Assembly: GCA_041398785.1 (NCBI GenBank)
Contig: JAWKUA010000024.1
Span: 15,665-79,664, forward strand
From: Planctomycetaceae bacterium
GTDB taxonomy: Bacteria > Planctomycetota > Planctomycetia > Planctomycetales > Planctomycetaceae
Length of the DNA: 64,000 nt
Reading direction: 5' to 3'
Shown: piece by piece, positions 44,598-53,139 of the stretch
Layout of the letters: the number at the start of each line of letters is the position of its first letter
Numbering within the stretch: the first letter of the stretch is position 1
Position numbers and translations under genes: made by a program
Notes under the pieces: model-generated
Told to the model about the DNA's origin: nothing
The model's database searches: none
What the model saw: the letters and a program-made list of their open reading frames with translations, nothing else

Positions 44598-45689
44598 TCA
44601 TTCCGCGGCCACTTCGCCGGACGGTGAAGTCGCTTGCGGCCGATGCTTTTCCGGAAGCTCGGCGGGCTGCCAGCTTGGAGGCAGGCCATCGGTGATTTCG
44701 ATGTTGTCGAACGACTGGCTCCGGCGAGCCCCCACGCTGCGCACCCACGTTGCCATCCGACGGATACCGTCGGCCAGCGACGTTTCCGGAACCGCGCCAA
44801 AGACTTCGTCGCAGCGAGAATGGTCGGACCAGGCAATCTGAACCTCGTTTCGCGGCGGCAGGAATTCCAGATTCGGCGTCACGCCAAATTCCCGCGACAC
44901 GATCTCGGCCAGATCCTTCACGCTGACCGGAGTACTGGCTCCGACGTTGAACACTGCATTCCGGCTCGCCGCAACAAACGGTGAGCCGATGATGGCGGGA
45001 ATCAGGTCGCCGACATAACTGAACGCGCGCTGCTGGCTGCCGTCGCCGAAAACGGGCAGCGACAGGTTCTGCAGAATTCGATTCATGAAGATGCCGACGA
45101 CGTTACGGTAACGGTCGCCGATGTTCTGAAACTCGCCATACACGTTGTGAGGCCGGAAGATAGTGAACGGAAGGCCGAACATGCGTTCCGCCGCCTTCAG
45201 GTCCATTTCCACAGCCAGCTTGGAGATGCCATATGGATCTTCCGGTTCCGGCACCGTGGCTTCCGTCATCGGCACCTGAGCACTGCCGTAGACCGCGATC
45301 GAACTTGTGAACACGAACCGTTCAACCTGATGCCGGACCGACGCGTTAATCAGATTTACGCTGCCGATCAGGTTGTTGGAATAATTGAACCGCCGAATAA
45401 AGTGACTCAGCCCTTCCGCGGCGTAAGCTGCCAGGTGAAAGACAAACCGAATCGTGTGTTCGCGAAAGATGCGGTCGACCGCTGCGTCGTCCAGAATGCT
45501 GCCCTGAACGAACTCAATGCACGGCGAATCCGGAATGTTCTGCAGAAAGCCGCCGGACAGATCGTCCAGAACCAGCAGCTTCAGACCTGCATAGCGTTCG
45601 TCGTTCAGCATGCCGCGCACGACATGCGAACCCAGAAATCCGGCTCCACCGGTAATCAACACAGCGGGCGGTGGGGATGGCTGAGGCAT
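44598..45689 (-). CDS. NAD-dependent sugar-nucleotide epimerase/dehydratase
   Basis: A 363-residue extended short-chain dehydrogenase, of the kind that produces UDP- or GDP-linked sugars. The Gly-rich motif is VLITGGAGFLGSHVV, followed by LLVLDDLSGG. The catalytic Ser-Thr/Tyr-Lys set appears as FVFTSSIAVYG and DPYGISKLAVE (Y-x-x-x-K). It also has RPHNVYGEFQ and FSYVGDL, usual in GalE-like enzymes. ATG 45689 precedes MPQPSPPPAVLITGG; the upstream frame is Arg-rich and improbable. It converges with the glycosyltransferase gene (79 bases between stops), and the two probably belong to one polysaccharide locus. Epimerase versus dehydratase cannot be told. Confidence 0.92.
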   Translation of the reverse strand: MPQPSPPPAVLITGGAGFLGSHVVRGMLNDERYAGLKLLVLDDLSGGFLQNIPDSPCIEFVQGSILDDAAVDRIFREHTIRFVFHLAAYAAEGLSHFIRRFNYSNNLIGSVNLINASVRHQVERFVFTSSIAVYGSAQVPMTEATVPEPEDPYGISKLAVEMDLKAAERMFGLPFTIFRPHNVYGEFQNIGDRYRNVVGIFMNRILQNLSLPVFGDGSQQRAFSYVGDLIPAIIGSPFVAASRNAVFNVGASTPVSVKDLAEIVSREFGVTPNLEFLPPRNEVQIAWSDHSRCDEVFGAVPETSLADGIRRMATWVRSVGARRSQSFDNIEITDGLPPSWQPAELPEKHRPQATSPSGEVAAE

Positions 45690-46479
45690 AACAGTCAGAG
45701 AATGTTTGGAAAGGCGAGGACAAACCGTACGTGCGGCAGTTTGTCGCAGATCGACCGACACGACGCCAGCCGCTGAACGCTCGCCCCTGATTCTCGACCC
45801 CGTAGCTGCCGCAGCCTGCGACCGACGCTTTGGAGTGTGATGATCCGGCATCGTTTTGGTTTTCACTTTGGAGTGCGATGCCCCGGCATCGCTTTGGATT
45901 GCGGGGAATCGTCGAATTCGGAACCGTCGTTCGGTTCATTTGAAATCGTCGCTCGCCGAGGGAAACCAAAGCGGTGACCAGTCACCGCACTCCAAAAGTG
46001 TCGAGGGCTCGGCACTTTGGAGTGCGATGCCCCGGCATCGCTTTGGATTGCGGAGAATCGTCGAATTCCGAACCGTCATTCGGTTCACTTGAAATCGTCG
46101 GCCGAGGGAAAACCAAAGCGGTGACCAGTCACCGCACTCCAAAGGGACCGCGACGAAATTGCGGCGTGCGTTTTTGCACGCTTTGTCGTCGACGGGAGCG
46201 ATATTGCACACCCCGTGCACACTCGCGCGGCGCTGCGGGAGACGCGTGTCGGATTGCCGGAGTGGTGTCGACGATTCTTCGACGAATTGCGGCCGGCGTT
46301 GCTTCAGTCGTTCGGTGGAGACAGTACGATCGGTTCCGCGTGAAGTTGCGGCGTCCGGCCAGGTGAAATTCGCGTCGACGAAAGCAGGCGGCGGTGATTC
46401 TGCAAGGGAGGCCAGGTCCGTGCGGCGGCTGGCACGCTTTGTGCAAATTCGACACAGGTCTGGATGAAGAAATGTCCGG
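45690..46479. other. Intergenic region holding a tandem pair of palindromic elements
   Basis: A 790-base spacer between divergent genes. Its first half is the TTTGGAGTG-type element array (45829-46143). The second half must contain the promoter of the CBS-protein genes and shows no gene. Confidence 0.6.
45829..46143. repeat. TTTGGAGTG-ended palindromic elements, tandem pair plus a partial
   Basis: Two complete copies (45867-45996, 130 bp; 46016-46143, 128 bp) follow a partial left end at 45829. The left end is TTTGGAGTG + CGATGCC-CC-GGCATCG + CTTTGG; the right end is CCAAAG + CGGTGAC-CA-GTCACCG + CACTCCAAA. The outer flanks are inverted repeats of each other, while each end has its own, different, self-complementary core. 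The interior contains a GAATTC-type stretch and is about 90% alike in the copies. No transposase is nearby. Confidence 0.85.
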
Positions 46480-46980
46480 ATGAAGCCAGGAACTGCGGGA
46501 GTTCAAATCATGGGGCTAATGGAAGATCTCGACGCATCAACGGTCAGTCAGATGAATCTGCGGCCGCCGGTGACGATCAGCAGGACGGCAACCGTGCGTG
46601 AGGCTGTCGTGGCCATGCGAGCCGCCGGGCTGGGATGTGTTATCGCCGTTGACGAAAACGAAAAGGCCGTCGGCATCTTTACCGAAGGAATCCTGCGTCA
46701 CGGTCTCAGCGATGGTGCGTCGTATCTGGACGAACCGCTTGAGGATCAGATCGTCGCGCGACTTCCCTGGGTCCTGCCGACAGACTCAGTCCGCATGGTG
46801 CTTGAGGCGATGGAGGAGCACAACATCCGGTTCATCGCCGTGCTGGACGAGAACCATCACGTGCTGGGAATCACGGGGCAGAAGTCTCTGATGGAGTTCG
46901 TCGCGGAATACTTTCCTCACGAAGTTCTGACGCATGATCCCACCGGTCGGGAAGTATCCGTGAAAAAGGAAGGGGCCTGA
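46480..46980 (+). CDS. CBS-domain pair protein
   Basis: A 166-residue protein made of two CBS motifs: TISRTATVREAVVAMRAAGLGCVIAVDE with VGIFTEGILRHG, and VLPTDSVRMVLEAMEEHNIRFIAVLD with VLGITGQKSLMEF. A CBS pair (Bateman module) senses adenine nucleotides or SAM and usually regulates an attached or neighbouring enzyme. No such enzyme is fused here. ATG 46480 is used; a second in-frame ATG at 46510 (MGLMEDL) with GGGAG upstream is equally credible. The next CBS gene starts 1 base after its stop, so they are translationally coupled and may form a heteromeric regulator. Confidence 0.88.
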   Translation: MKPGTAGVQIMGLMEDLDASTVSQMNLRPPVTISRTATVREAVVAMRAAGLGCVIAVDENEKAVGIFTEGILRHGLSDGASYLDEPLEDQIVARLPWVLPTDSVRMVLEAMEEHNIRFIAVLDENHHVLGITGQKSLMEFVAEYFPHEVLTHDPTGREVSVKKEGA

Positions 46981-46981
46981 T

Positions 46982-47470
46982 ATGTCAACTTCGCCAGACG
47001 CAAACAGCGGTCGCTTTGAAGACCCGCTGGAGAACTACGATCCTCCCGTGTTCAGCGATCCGATCGAGAAAGCGCTGCACGAACAACCCGTCGAGTCCCT
47101 GCAGACTCAGCCGCATACCTGCGTCTTTGCCGACACCTCCGTGCGAGAAACGATGAAGGTGATGGTCGGGCGGCAGATCGCGTGCGTGCTTGTCCAGGAA
47201 GATGGAAAGCTGGTTGGCGTCTTCGGCGATCGTGACGTTCTGGACAAGGTGGCGCTGGAATACGACGACGTCATCGACGGACCGGTGCGTGACGTGATGA
47301 GCACGAATCCGGTGTTTGTCCACGTCGACGATTCCGCCGCGAAAGCACTGGCGGTGATGGCCGTCAGCGGTTTTCGTCACGTCCCGGTTGTCTCCCCGAC
47401 GGGTGAACCGGTGGGTGTCGTGAGCCCTCAGCGGATGGCCCGCTTCCTGCTGACGCAACTGCCAGGCTGA
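46982..47470 (+). CDS. CBS-domain pair protein
   Basis: A 162-residue protein with two CBS motifs: TCVFADTSVRETMKVMVGRQIACVLVQED with LVGVFGDRDVLDKVA, and DVMSTNPVFVHVDDSAAKALAVMAVSGFRHVPVV with PVGVVSPQRMARFL. An acidic leader of about 45 residues precedes them. It begins 1 base after the stop of the other CBS gene, and the pair looks like a divided regulator with four CBS motifs. No kinase, chloride channel or IMP dehydrogenase partner is present nearby, so its target is unknown. A short CGGCAGA-TT-CTGCCG hairpin follows about 30 bases after the stop. Confidence 0.88.
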   Translation: MSTSPDANSGRFEDPLENYDPPVFSDPIEKALHEQPVESLQTQPHTCVFADTSVRETMKVMVGRQIACVLVQEDGKLVGVFGDRDVLDKVALEYDDVIDGPVRDVMSTNPVFVHVDDSAAKALAVMAVSGFRHVPVVSPTGEPVGVVSPQRMARFLLTQLPG

Positions 47471-47919
47471 TCCGGATTCCGCACCGGACCTGTGACTTGA
47501 TCGGCAGATTCTGCCGAGTGAGTCCGCTTCTGTTTCCGGCCATCCTCCGTCATTCGCGCGCCGCGCTGCGTCCGGTTATACCCCGAGCGGGGCAAATTGA
47601 GCTATTCTGGCTCGCGGCATGAAAAGGTGCGAAAAGTATCAGCATTCGCCGCGGCCGGTATAAACCGCTTCGAGCGGATTTGCGTGGTGAGTCGATATGA
47701 ATGACGTGTCCGCCTGCATTCGGCGGAACTCACCCGAGGAGACGTTCGCGGACCTTCCTTACGATGGTCCGGCGACGTCGTGCCGCACGGCAATCTGAGG
47801 AGATCCGGCGAAACTCCGGCGCACCGACGCGCCGTCCCCGGCTGTCCGTCAGGTGCCTGGGAGTTCGGCGATCGCAATTCGCCGAGTCAGATATCGCCGT
47901 TCTGACAACAAGGAAGATC
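47471..47919. other. Intergenic region with a short hairpin and a structured element
   Basis: It holds a small palindrome (about 47502-47516) after the CBS genes and the 92-bp element at 47575-47666. The frame of the downstream gene is open from 47701, but the sequence before 47920 is Arg-rich and does not look like a protein start. Confidence 0.55.
47575..47666 (+). repeat. 92-bp structured element, copy 1
   Basis: It starts GTTATACCCCGAGCGGGGCA and ends GCCGCGGCCGGTATAAACC. The ends are loosely inverted (TTATACC/GGTATAA). A closely similar 93-bp element lies at 50994-51086, on the other side of the LEPR-XLL esterase gene. Both can fold a first stem around a 20-base loop. It may be a leader RNA, a small RNA or a mobile palindromic element. 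Confidence 0.7.
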
Positions 47920-50853
47920 ATGCTGCTAAATTCCCTGCGACAATTCGCCGCCCGCTGTTCGCGCACGTTCGGCGGCAGACGCCAACGACGACGCGGCGCA
48001 ACTTGCCATGCGGGCTGGGTGGAAATTCTGGAGCCCAGACAAATGCTGGACGCGACCGGAATCCACGCGTTTCACCGGTCCGGCCAGACGTTCATCACCT
48101 GGAACGAAGCGATCAACGTCGGCGGCGAACACTACAACGTCTACCGATATTCCAGCCCGATCACGACCGCGAATCTGTCTCAGGCACAGAAGCTGACTTC
48201 GAAGTGGGGACCGCTGGACGACGCCACGTCCGTGAACAAACTGTCCGGTCCGAATTCGCCCGCCACGTTTGTCATCAACGATCTGGGAACTCCGCTTTCC
48301 GGCGATCAGGGCCTGTTCGTTCACACAACGGCGGCGGGTAACGGAGGTTCGTGGTATTACGCGGTGACTCAGATCACGAACGGCGTTGAGATCCTGACGA
48401 TCAACCCCGGTTCGAATGCCACAACGTCGGCCGTCGTCGAATCTCCTGCGGCGCCGGCTCCGGTGCTGGTGTCGTCGGTGAACAACGGATCCGGCCGAGT
48501 TTATACGCAGTTCATGGACTACGCTCACTGGAATCCGACATTCCAGGGATATGCCTACAACTATGCCGTTGCGCTTCCGCAGGGCTACAACGGCAACACG
48601 GCCTATCCGCTGAAACTGACGCTGCACGCGTACGGCGGCCGGTATGAAGCGCCGCCGGAGGCTCAGTTCGGCTGGCAGGCGATTCAGGTGTTTCCGGACG
48701 ATCCCGGCGGCGATGCCGGCACGACTCACACCTGGTGGTACGGCTTTGCCGCGGATCACAATTATCAGACTCAGGGGCCGATTCCCGCGAACGGCGTGAT
48801 CGAAAACTTCACCGAGCAGCGACTGCTGAGAACGATCGACGAAGTCATTGCCAACTTCAGCGTCGATACATCGCGCATCCACGCTCAGGGAAATTCGATG
48901 GGCGCTTCGGGAGCCCTTTCGCTGGGAATTCGCTACGGCAACGTGTTCTCCGGCGTCTATGGCAGCCTGCCGATGACGAACTACGCGGCGAGTCCCCTGT
49001 TTCAGGAAGACTTTCAAAAGCTGTGGGGAACTCAGCAAAACAACCTTCCCGTCGTCAGCCATGGTGCTCACGCCAGCGCGATCTGGCAATTCGACGGCAC
49101 CGGCGTCTACAACTGGATGAACCACCAGGAACAGGTCGTCCGCCTGCGCGGGATCGACATGGCGTTTCTGACCTACGGCCAGGGAACCGCCGACACAACC
49201 ATCGACTGGGCGACTCAGGGTGTGCCGTTCATCGCGGCCCTGTATGCCGGCAACATCGCATTCACCGCCGAAACACGTGCCGGCTGGGATCATACATGGA
49301 TGGGTTTCTCCGGCATCAATCACGACATGTTCACCGGCGGATTCAGCCATGATCTGGGCGACTACGTCTTCCGGAACGACGTCAGCTATCCCGCACTGAG
49401 TCTCGCCAGTGACTCCGGCCCGGTACCGCCGGCCACCAACCAGACCGGCTTCTATAACCTGAGCGTCAACTGGGCGACGTCGTGGAACGCGTTCCATTCG
49501 CCGATCGTCGACATGCCGGAGCACTACGAAATCACACTGGCATCGAAGACGTCCGCTCAGACAGCCAACATCACGCCTCGCAATCTGCAGCAGTTGGTCG
49601 TGAATCCCGGCAGCACATTTCAGTGGCGGAACATCAATAACTCCACTGCCGCCGTTGTCGCCAGCGGCACCGTGACTGCCGATTCGCAGGGACTGCTGAC
49701 GATTCCTCAGTTCCTGATCGGGACCGGAGTCGGCAATCGGCTGATTCTTGACTCCGACAACTCATCGACTTCGAAACCTCAGATCACCGCGCCGACCGGT
49801 GTGACAACCGACCCGACGCCGACGTTTTCGTGGACCGGCGTTTCCGGTGCATCTTCGTATCGTGTGTGGATTTCCAATCTCAGCACCGGAGCCAGCCCAT
49901 TCAGCGAAGTGACCGTCAGCGGAACTTCGTACACGCCGACTGCCGATCTGCCGCTGGGACGATACACCGTCTGGGTTCAGGCCAATCTGTCTTCGGGCGG
50001 AACCAGCCCGTGGTCAGCGGGAGTCGCGTTTCAGGTCCGGCCGGCTCCTTCGATCCTGACAACAACCGTCGATTTTGAATCGCCGACACCACAGTTCACG
50101 TGGACGCCGGTCACGGGTGCGACTCGGTATGAAGTCTGGGTTAACAACCTGAGCACCGGACAGACTCCGCAGGTCAGCAACTCCGGCGTCAGCGGCACAT
50201 CACTGACACTGCCTTCCCTGGGGATCGGTCGCTACCGCATCTGGGTGCGAGCATTCAACGCTCAGGACGACTACAGCACGTGGTCGCAACCGCATGACTT
50301 TCGCGTCGTGACCCGGCCCGTGCTGCAGACTCCGAATTCCGGCAGCTTCACTCAGCCCGCGTCGTTCAACTGGAACGCCGTCGCCGGCGCGACCAGCTAT
50401 GGCGTGTACCTGCGGTATGTGGAAAACAATGCGACGATCTTCTATCAGCAGGGCGTGACATCGACATCGTTTGCCAATCCGGCAACGCTTGCCGCGGGAG
50501 ACTACCGCTGGTGGGTGATCGCCAAAGCGGCGGACGGAACAGCGAGCTTCTGGAGTCCGGTCGAAGAATTTTCCGTCGCGGGCCGACCGGTACTGTTCGG
50601 ACCGTCCGGATCAACCACGGACACGACGCCAACCTTCACCTGGGAAGCATTCGGCGGAGCAGTCCGCTACATCCTGCACGTCTCCAGCCTTGACGGAGCC
50701 GGCGTGGTGATTCGGGAAGACTTCCTGACCGCGACATCGTTCACGGCACCGACGCCCCTCGCGTCCGGAAGTTATCGCTGGTGGGTCCAGGCCGTCAGCG
50801 GCAGCGGTCAGTTCAGCTTCTGGAGCATCGCACAGGACTTCACCATCGCGTGA
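47920..50853 (+). CDS. LEPR-XLL exported esterase-like protein with C-terminal beta-sandwich repeats
   Basis: A 977-residue protein. The N-terminus is basic and ends in WVEILEPRQMLDA, a LEPR-XLL motif typical of planctomycete exported proteins. Residues about 180-480 form an alpha/beta-hydrolase-like part: YNYAVALPQGYNGNTAYPLKLTLHAYGG, nucleophile motif GNSMGASGA (Ser 326) and a WDHTWMGF stretch with a candidate catalytic His. The rest is a linker and four fibronectin-like modules with SGTSYTPT and YRVWISNLSTG-type strands. ATG 47920 follows AAGGAAG; the longer frame to 47701 is improbable. It is likely an extracellular polysaccharide-, polyester- or feruloyl-type esterase; the substrate is unknown. 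Confidence 0.82.
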   Translation: MLLNSLRQFAARCSRTFGGRRQRRRGATCHAGWVEILEPRQMLDATGIHAFHRSGQTFITWNEAINVGGEHYNVYRYSSPITTANLSQAQKLTSKWGPLDDATSVNKLSGPNSPATFVINDLGTPLSGDQGLFVHTTAAGNGGSWYYAVTQITNGVEILTINPGSNATTSAVVESPAAPAPVLVSSVNNGSGRVYTQFMDYAHWNPTFQGYAYNYAVALPQGYNGNTAYPLKLTLHAYGGRYEAPPEAQFGWQAIQVFPDDPGGDAGTTHTWWYGFAADHNYQTQGPIPANGVIENFTEQRLLRTIDEVIANFSVDTSRIHAQGNSMGASGALSLGIRYGNVFSGVYGSLPMTNYAASPLFQEDFQKLWGTQQNNLPVVSHGAHASAIWQFDGTGVYNWMNHQEQVVRLRGIDMAFLTYGQGTADTTIDWATQGVPFIAALYAGNIAFTAETRAGWDHTWMGFSGINHDMFTGGFSHDLGDYVFRNDVSYPALSLASDSGPVPPATNQTGFYNLSVNWATSWNAFHSPIVDMPEHYEITLASKTSAQTANITPRNLQQLVVNPGSTFQWRNINNSTAAVVASGTVTADSQGLLTIPQFLIGTGVGNRLILDSDNSSTSKPQITAPTGVTTDPTPTFSWTGVSGASSYRVWISNLSTGASPFSEVTVSGTSYTPTADLPLGRYTVWVQANLSSGGTSPWSAGVAFQVRPAPSILTTTVDFESPTPQFTWTPVTGATRYEVWVNNLSTGQTPQVSNSGVSGTSLTLPSLGIGRYRIWVRAFNAQDDYSTWSQPHDFRVVTRPVLQTPNSGSFTQPASFNWNAVAGATSYGVYLRYVENNATIFYQQGVTSTSFANPATLAAGDYRWWVIAKAADGTASFWSPVEEFSVAGRPVLFGPSGSTTDTTPTFTWEAFGGAVRYILHVSSLDGAGVVIREDFLTATSFTAPTPLASGSYRWWVQAVSGSGQFSFWSIAQDFTIA

Positions 50854-51231
50854 GAATGGTCCGTTCGGCGTGATTCGAAGATTGCCGAGCGCAATTCGTC
50901 AATCACTGGCTGACAACGCGACCGGTCTGCAGCGATCGGACCTCATCGCCTGCGACTACCGTTTCGGGGCATCTCTTCATCGCCCCTACATGCGTTATAC
51001 CGCGAGCGGGGCAGAATGAGACATTCGGGCTCGCGGGAGTAAGAAGCGCGAAAAATATCGGCGTCCGCCGCGGCCAGTATAATTCCAGCATCTTTCCAAA
51101 AAGTCGCAGAAACCGGGTCCGCAATCGGGCGGCAATGCGATTCCCCGGGGGACCGACCTTCGGGTTTGGATGCGAATTCGAACGCCTGATTCTGCAAGTT
51201 TGTGCCCGCTTTTTAGTGGACGAGGTCTGCG
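50854..51231. other. Intergenic region with the second structured element
   Basis: A 378-base spacer containing the element at 50994-51086. Its final TATAAT could also serve as a -10 box for the small gene at 51232. No other feature is recognised. Confidence 0.5.
50994..51086 (+). repeat. 93-bp structured element, copy 2
   Basis: It starts GTTATACCGCGAGCGGGGCA and ends CCGCGGCCAGTATAATTCC. Its first stem is a perfect 8 bp (CCGCGAGC/GCTCGCGG). Roughly three quarters of positions match copy 1 at 47575-47666, and similarity stops sharply at both ends. Confidence 0.7.
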
Positions 51232-51528
51232 ATGTGCAGTTTTGAATCCGTCAGTCAGCAAACGACGTTTTCCTGTCCCGGTTACCGCCCGGAGGAATAC
51301 TCCAGTCAGTTTTCCGTCCCGGAACTTCATCACGCGGCGGTTGTCGTGCGTCGGTTGATGCGGTCAAATTCCGTTCCTTCCAGCCGGCTTCGAGAACGTC
51401 TCGAACGCGCCGCGATGGTTCTGGACGCGGCGACTCCCGCGGCAGAAAGAGCGGCGGAGTCACATCGCAGCGAAGTGACCACCCGGATCGCGTCCCGGAT
51501 TTTGATGAAGCTGGGGATTCGTCGCTGA
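51232..51528 (+). CDS. Hypothetical protein, 98 residues
   Basis: A short open frame starting at ATG 51232 after GACGAGG. The N-terminal part is Ser/Gln/Phe-rich (SVSQQTTFSCPGYRPEEYSS). The C-terminal half is helical and rich in Arg, Ala and Glu (LRERLERAAMVLDAATPAAE). No family, signal peptide or membrane segment is recognised. It follows the second structured element by 146 bases and precedes the MfnB-like gene by 36 bases, so it may share that transcript. It may be real, but only the position and clean start support it. Confidence 0.45.
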   Translation: MCSFESVSQQTTFSCPGYRPEEYSSQFSVPELHHAAVVVRRLMRSNSVPSSRLRERLERAAMVLDAATPAAERAAESHRSEVTTRIASRILMKLGIRR

Positions 51529-51564
51529 CGATGGCGGCGGATTCCTTCAAGATTGAGGGTTTCC

Positions 51565-52416
51565 GTGCCACCCGGATTGCTGGTCTCCGTTCGTTCGTCC
51601 GCCGAAGCCACTGCGGCTTTGCGGGGCGGAGCCGACATTATCGATGTCAAGGAACCAGCCCTCGGTTCGCTCGGCCGGGCACCAGGGACGACGATCAGCG
51701 ATATCGTCGACGTCGTGCGAGCGTCAGATCCCACCATCCCCGTCAGCGCCGCTCTCGGAGAACTGCGTGAATGGTCCACGGCCAACGGCGAAGCGTCCGA
51801 CGATCCGCCGGTCTTCGACGCCTCGCAGACAGACAGCCTGCGCGGGCTGTCGTACGTGAAAATGGGACTTTCCGGAACTGCGCCGCCAGCGCCGGAGAAC
51901 GAACGGATCGAAGACTGGCGGATTGCCGTCCGGCGCGTTCGACAGTCCCTGCTGGCGACATTGCCTGACAATCATGCGGCGCTGAGTTCGAACGTCCCGG
52001 CCATTCCCGCCTGGGTCGCGGTCGCCTATGCCGATCATCAGCGAGCGGCGGCTCCTTCGATCTTCGACGTGCTGCAGGACGCTGTCGCCAATCGACATCC
52101 CGTGCTGCTGGTGGACACGTTCACCAAAGACGAAACGACGCTGCTGGACTGGCTGACCGTCGCGCAGCTTTCGTCGCTGAAGTCGGAGTGCCGAGCCGCG
52201 GGACTGCGTCTGGCTCTTGCCGGCAGACTTTCTCTGTCGCTGATCCGTGAACTGCGGAATGTCGCTCCCGACATCATCGCCGTTCGAGGCGCCGCGTGTT
52301 CGAACAGCGACCGCAACGCCGAAATTAGTGCCGACCGAGTCCGCGAAGTCAGGCACGCAATCGCCGCTGAACACTGGCCGACGTCCGTGCCTCAGCACAC
52401 AGCGATCGGCAATTGA
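51565..52416 (+). CDS. mfnB: (5-formylfuran-3-yl)methyl phosphate synthase-like protein (MfnB/DUF556)
   Basis: A 283-residue protein of the MfnB/DUF556 family, which makes 4-(hydroxymethyl)-2-furancarboxaldehyde phosphate from two glyceraldehyde 3-phosphate molecules for methanofuran synthesis. It has LLVSVRSSAEATAALRGGAD, IIDVKEPALGSLGRAPG with the first Lys (about 29), a central WVAVAYADHQ, the LLVDTFTKDETTLLDWL segment with the second Lys (about 188), LRLALAGRLSLSLI and DIIAVRGAAC. GTG 51565 with GAGGG about 6 bases upstream is preferred over TTG 51553. Planctomycetes are known to carry tetrahydromethanopterin/methanofuran C1 genes, so the family is expected here. No other gene of that pathway is in the window. 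Confidence 0.88.
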   Translation: MPPGLLVSVRSSAEATAALRGGADIIDVKEPALGSLGRAPGTTISDIVDVVRASDPTIPVSAALGELREWSTANGEASDDPPVFDASQTDSLRGLSYVKMGLSGTAPPAPENERIEDWRIAVRRVRQSLLATLPDNHAALSSNVPAIPAWVAVAYADHQRAAAPSIFDVLQDAVANRHPVLLVDTFTKDETTLLDWLTVAQLSSLKSECRAAGLRLALAGRLSLSLIRELRNVAPDIIAVRGAACSNSDRNAEISADRVREVRHAIAAEHWPTSVPQHTAIGN

Positions 52417-52797
52417 AGCGCAGCCGCGTGTCCCGATTCGGTCTGATGCAGGACATCGCTCGAAGTACGCTGCGGGCTTGTTGAGCTTCATTGCCGTCGG
52501 ATTTGTCAGGTTCTGCCGGATCTCAACATCCACTTGCGCGACGGGATTGTCATCGTCAGGGCGCAGTTCGGCGGCGAGGGCAACGTTGAACGTCGCCGGG
52601 TGACTTCGGGGCGCGCGGTCCGGCCCTCACCCCGATTTTTCTGCTGGACGCAGAAAAATCTCCCTCTCCCGCTTTGCGGGCGAGGGGACGGTGGGTGGCG
52701 TTCGAGGCTAAAATACGCTTTACGGGCGAGGGGACGGTGGGTGGCGCTGCGGGGCGGAAGTCTGAGGCGTTGCGTCCGGCCGGATCGGCAGAGTTCG
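52417..52797. other. Intergenic region with a double-hairpin element
   Basis: This 381-base spacer between convergent genes contains the element at 52621-52690 and a repeated GCGAGGGGACGGTGGGTGGC phrase at about 52680 and 52727. No gene was recognised. Confidence 0.6.
52621..52690. repeat. Double-hairpin dispersed element, copy 2
   Basis: The first hairpin is a perfect 11-bp stem (GATTTTTCTGC/GCAGAAAAATC) with a 5-base loop; the second pairs CCCTCTCCCGC with GCGGGCGAGGG (one mismatch). The counterpart is at 1056-1130. Confidence 0.75.
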
Positions 52798-53139
52798 CTA
52801 CCGGCGGCGCGCGGCGGCCATCTGGATTTCGCGAGCTTTCGCCATCGCGTCCTCCGCTTCCAGAATCTTTCCGCAGCGCTGCAGGATGACAGACAACTGC
52901 GTGAACGAAAACGCGTCGTCCGGAGCCAGTTCCGTGACCTTCGTGGCGTGAGTCACGGCTTCCTGCAGCCGTCCCAGTTTCTGCTGGTGAACTCCCAGAG
53001 CCATATGGGTCTGCACGTGATCGGGAGCCACTTCGAGAATCTTCTGCAGCGCGGTCACGCAGCCTTCCAGATCGCCGGCCTCCTTGAGTTTATTGGCGGC
53101 GTCGTACAGTTTGTCCGGGTTCGTTTCGTCTGCAGACAT
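52798..53139 (-). CDS. TPR-repeat protein
   Basis: A 113-residue protein made of tetratricopeptide repeats. Recognisable units are KLYDAANKLKEAGDLEGCVT, ALQKILEVAPDHVQTHMALG and ATKVTELAPDDAFSFTQLS, each with the W/L-G-Y/A-P pattern of TPR helices. It has no signal peptide, so it is cytoplasmic, and it probably mediates protein contacts. ATG 53139 (MSADETNPD) is chosen; the frame upstream is Arg/Pro-rich. It stands alone between a repeat-rich spacer and a glycosyltransferase gene on the other strand. No partner can be named. Confidence 0.8.
   Translation of the reverse strand: MSADETNPDKLYDAANKLKEAGDLEGCVTALQKILEVAPDHVQTHMALGVHQQKLGRLQEAVTHATKVTELAPDDAFSFTQLSVILQRCGKILEAEDAMAKAREIQMAAARRR

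Noticed and set aside
47701..47919. Earlier start for the LEPR-XLL protein
   Set aside because: The added 73 residues are strongly Arg-rich, and AAGGAAG precedes ATG 47920.
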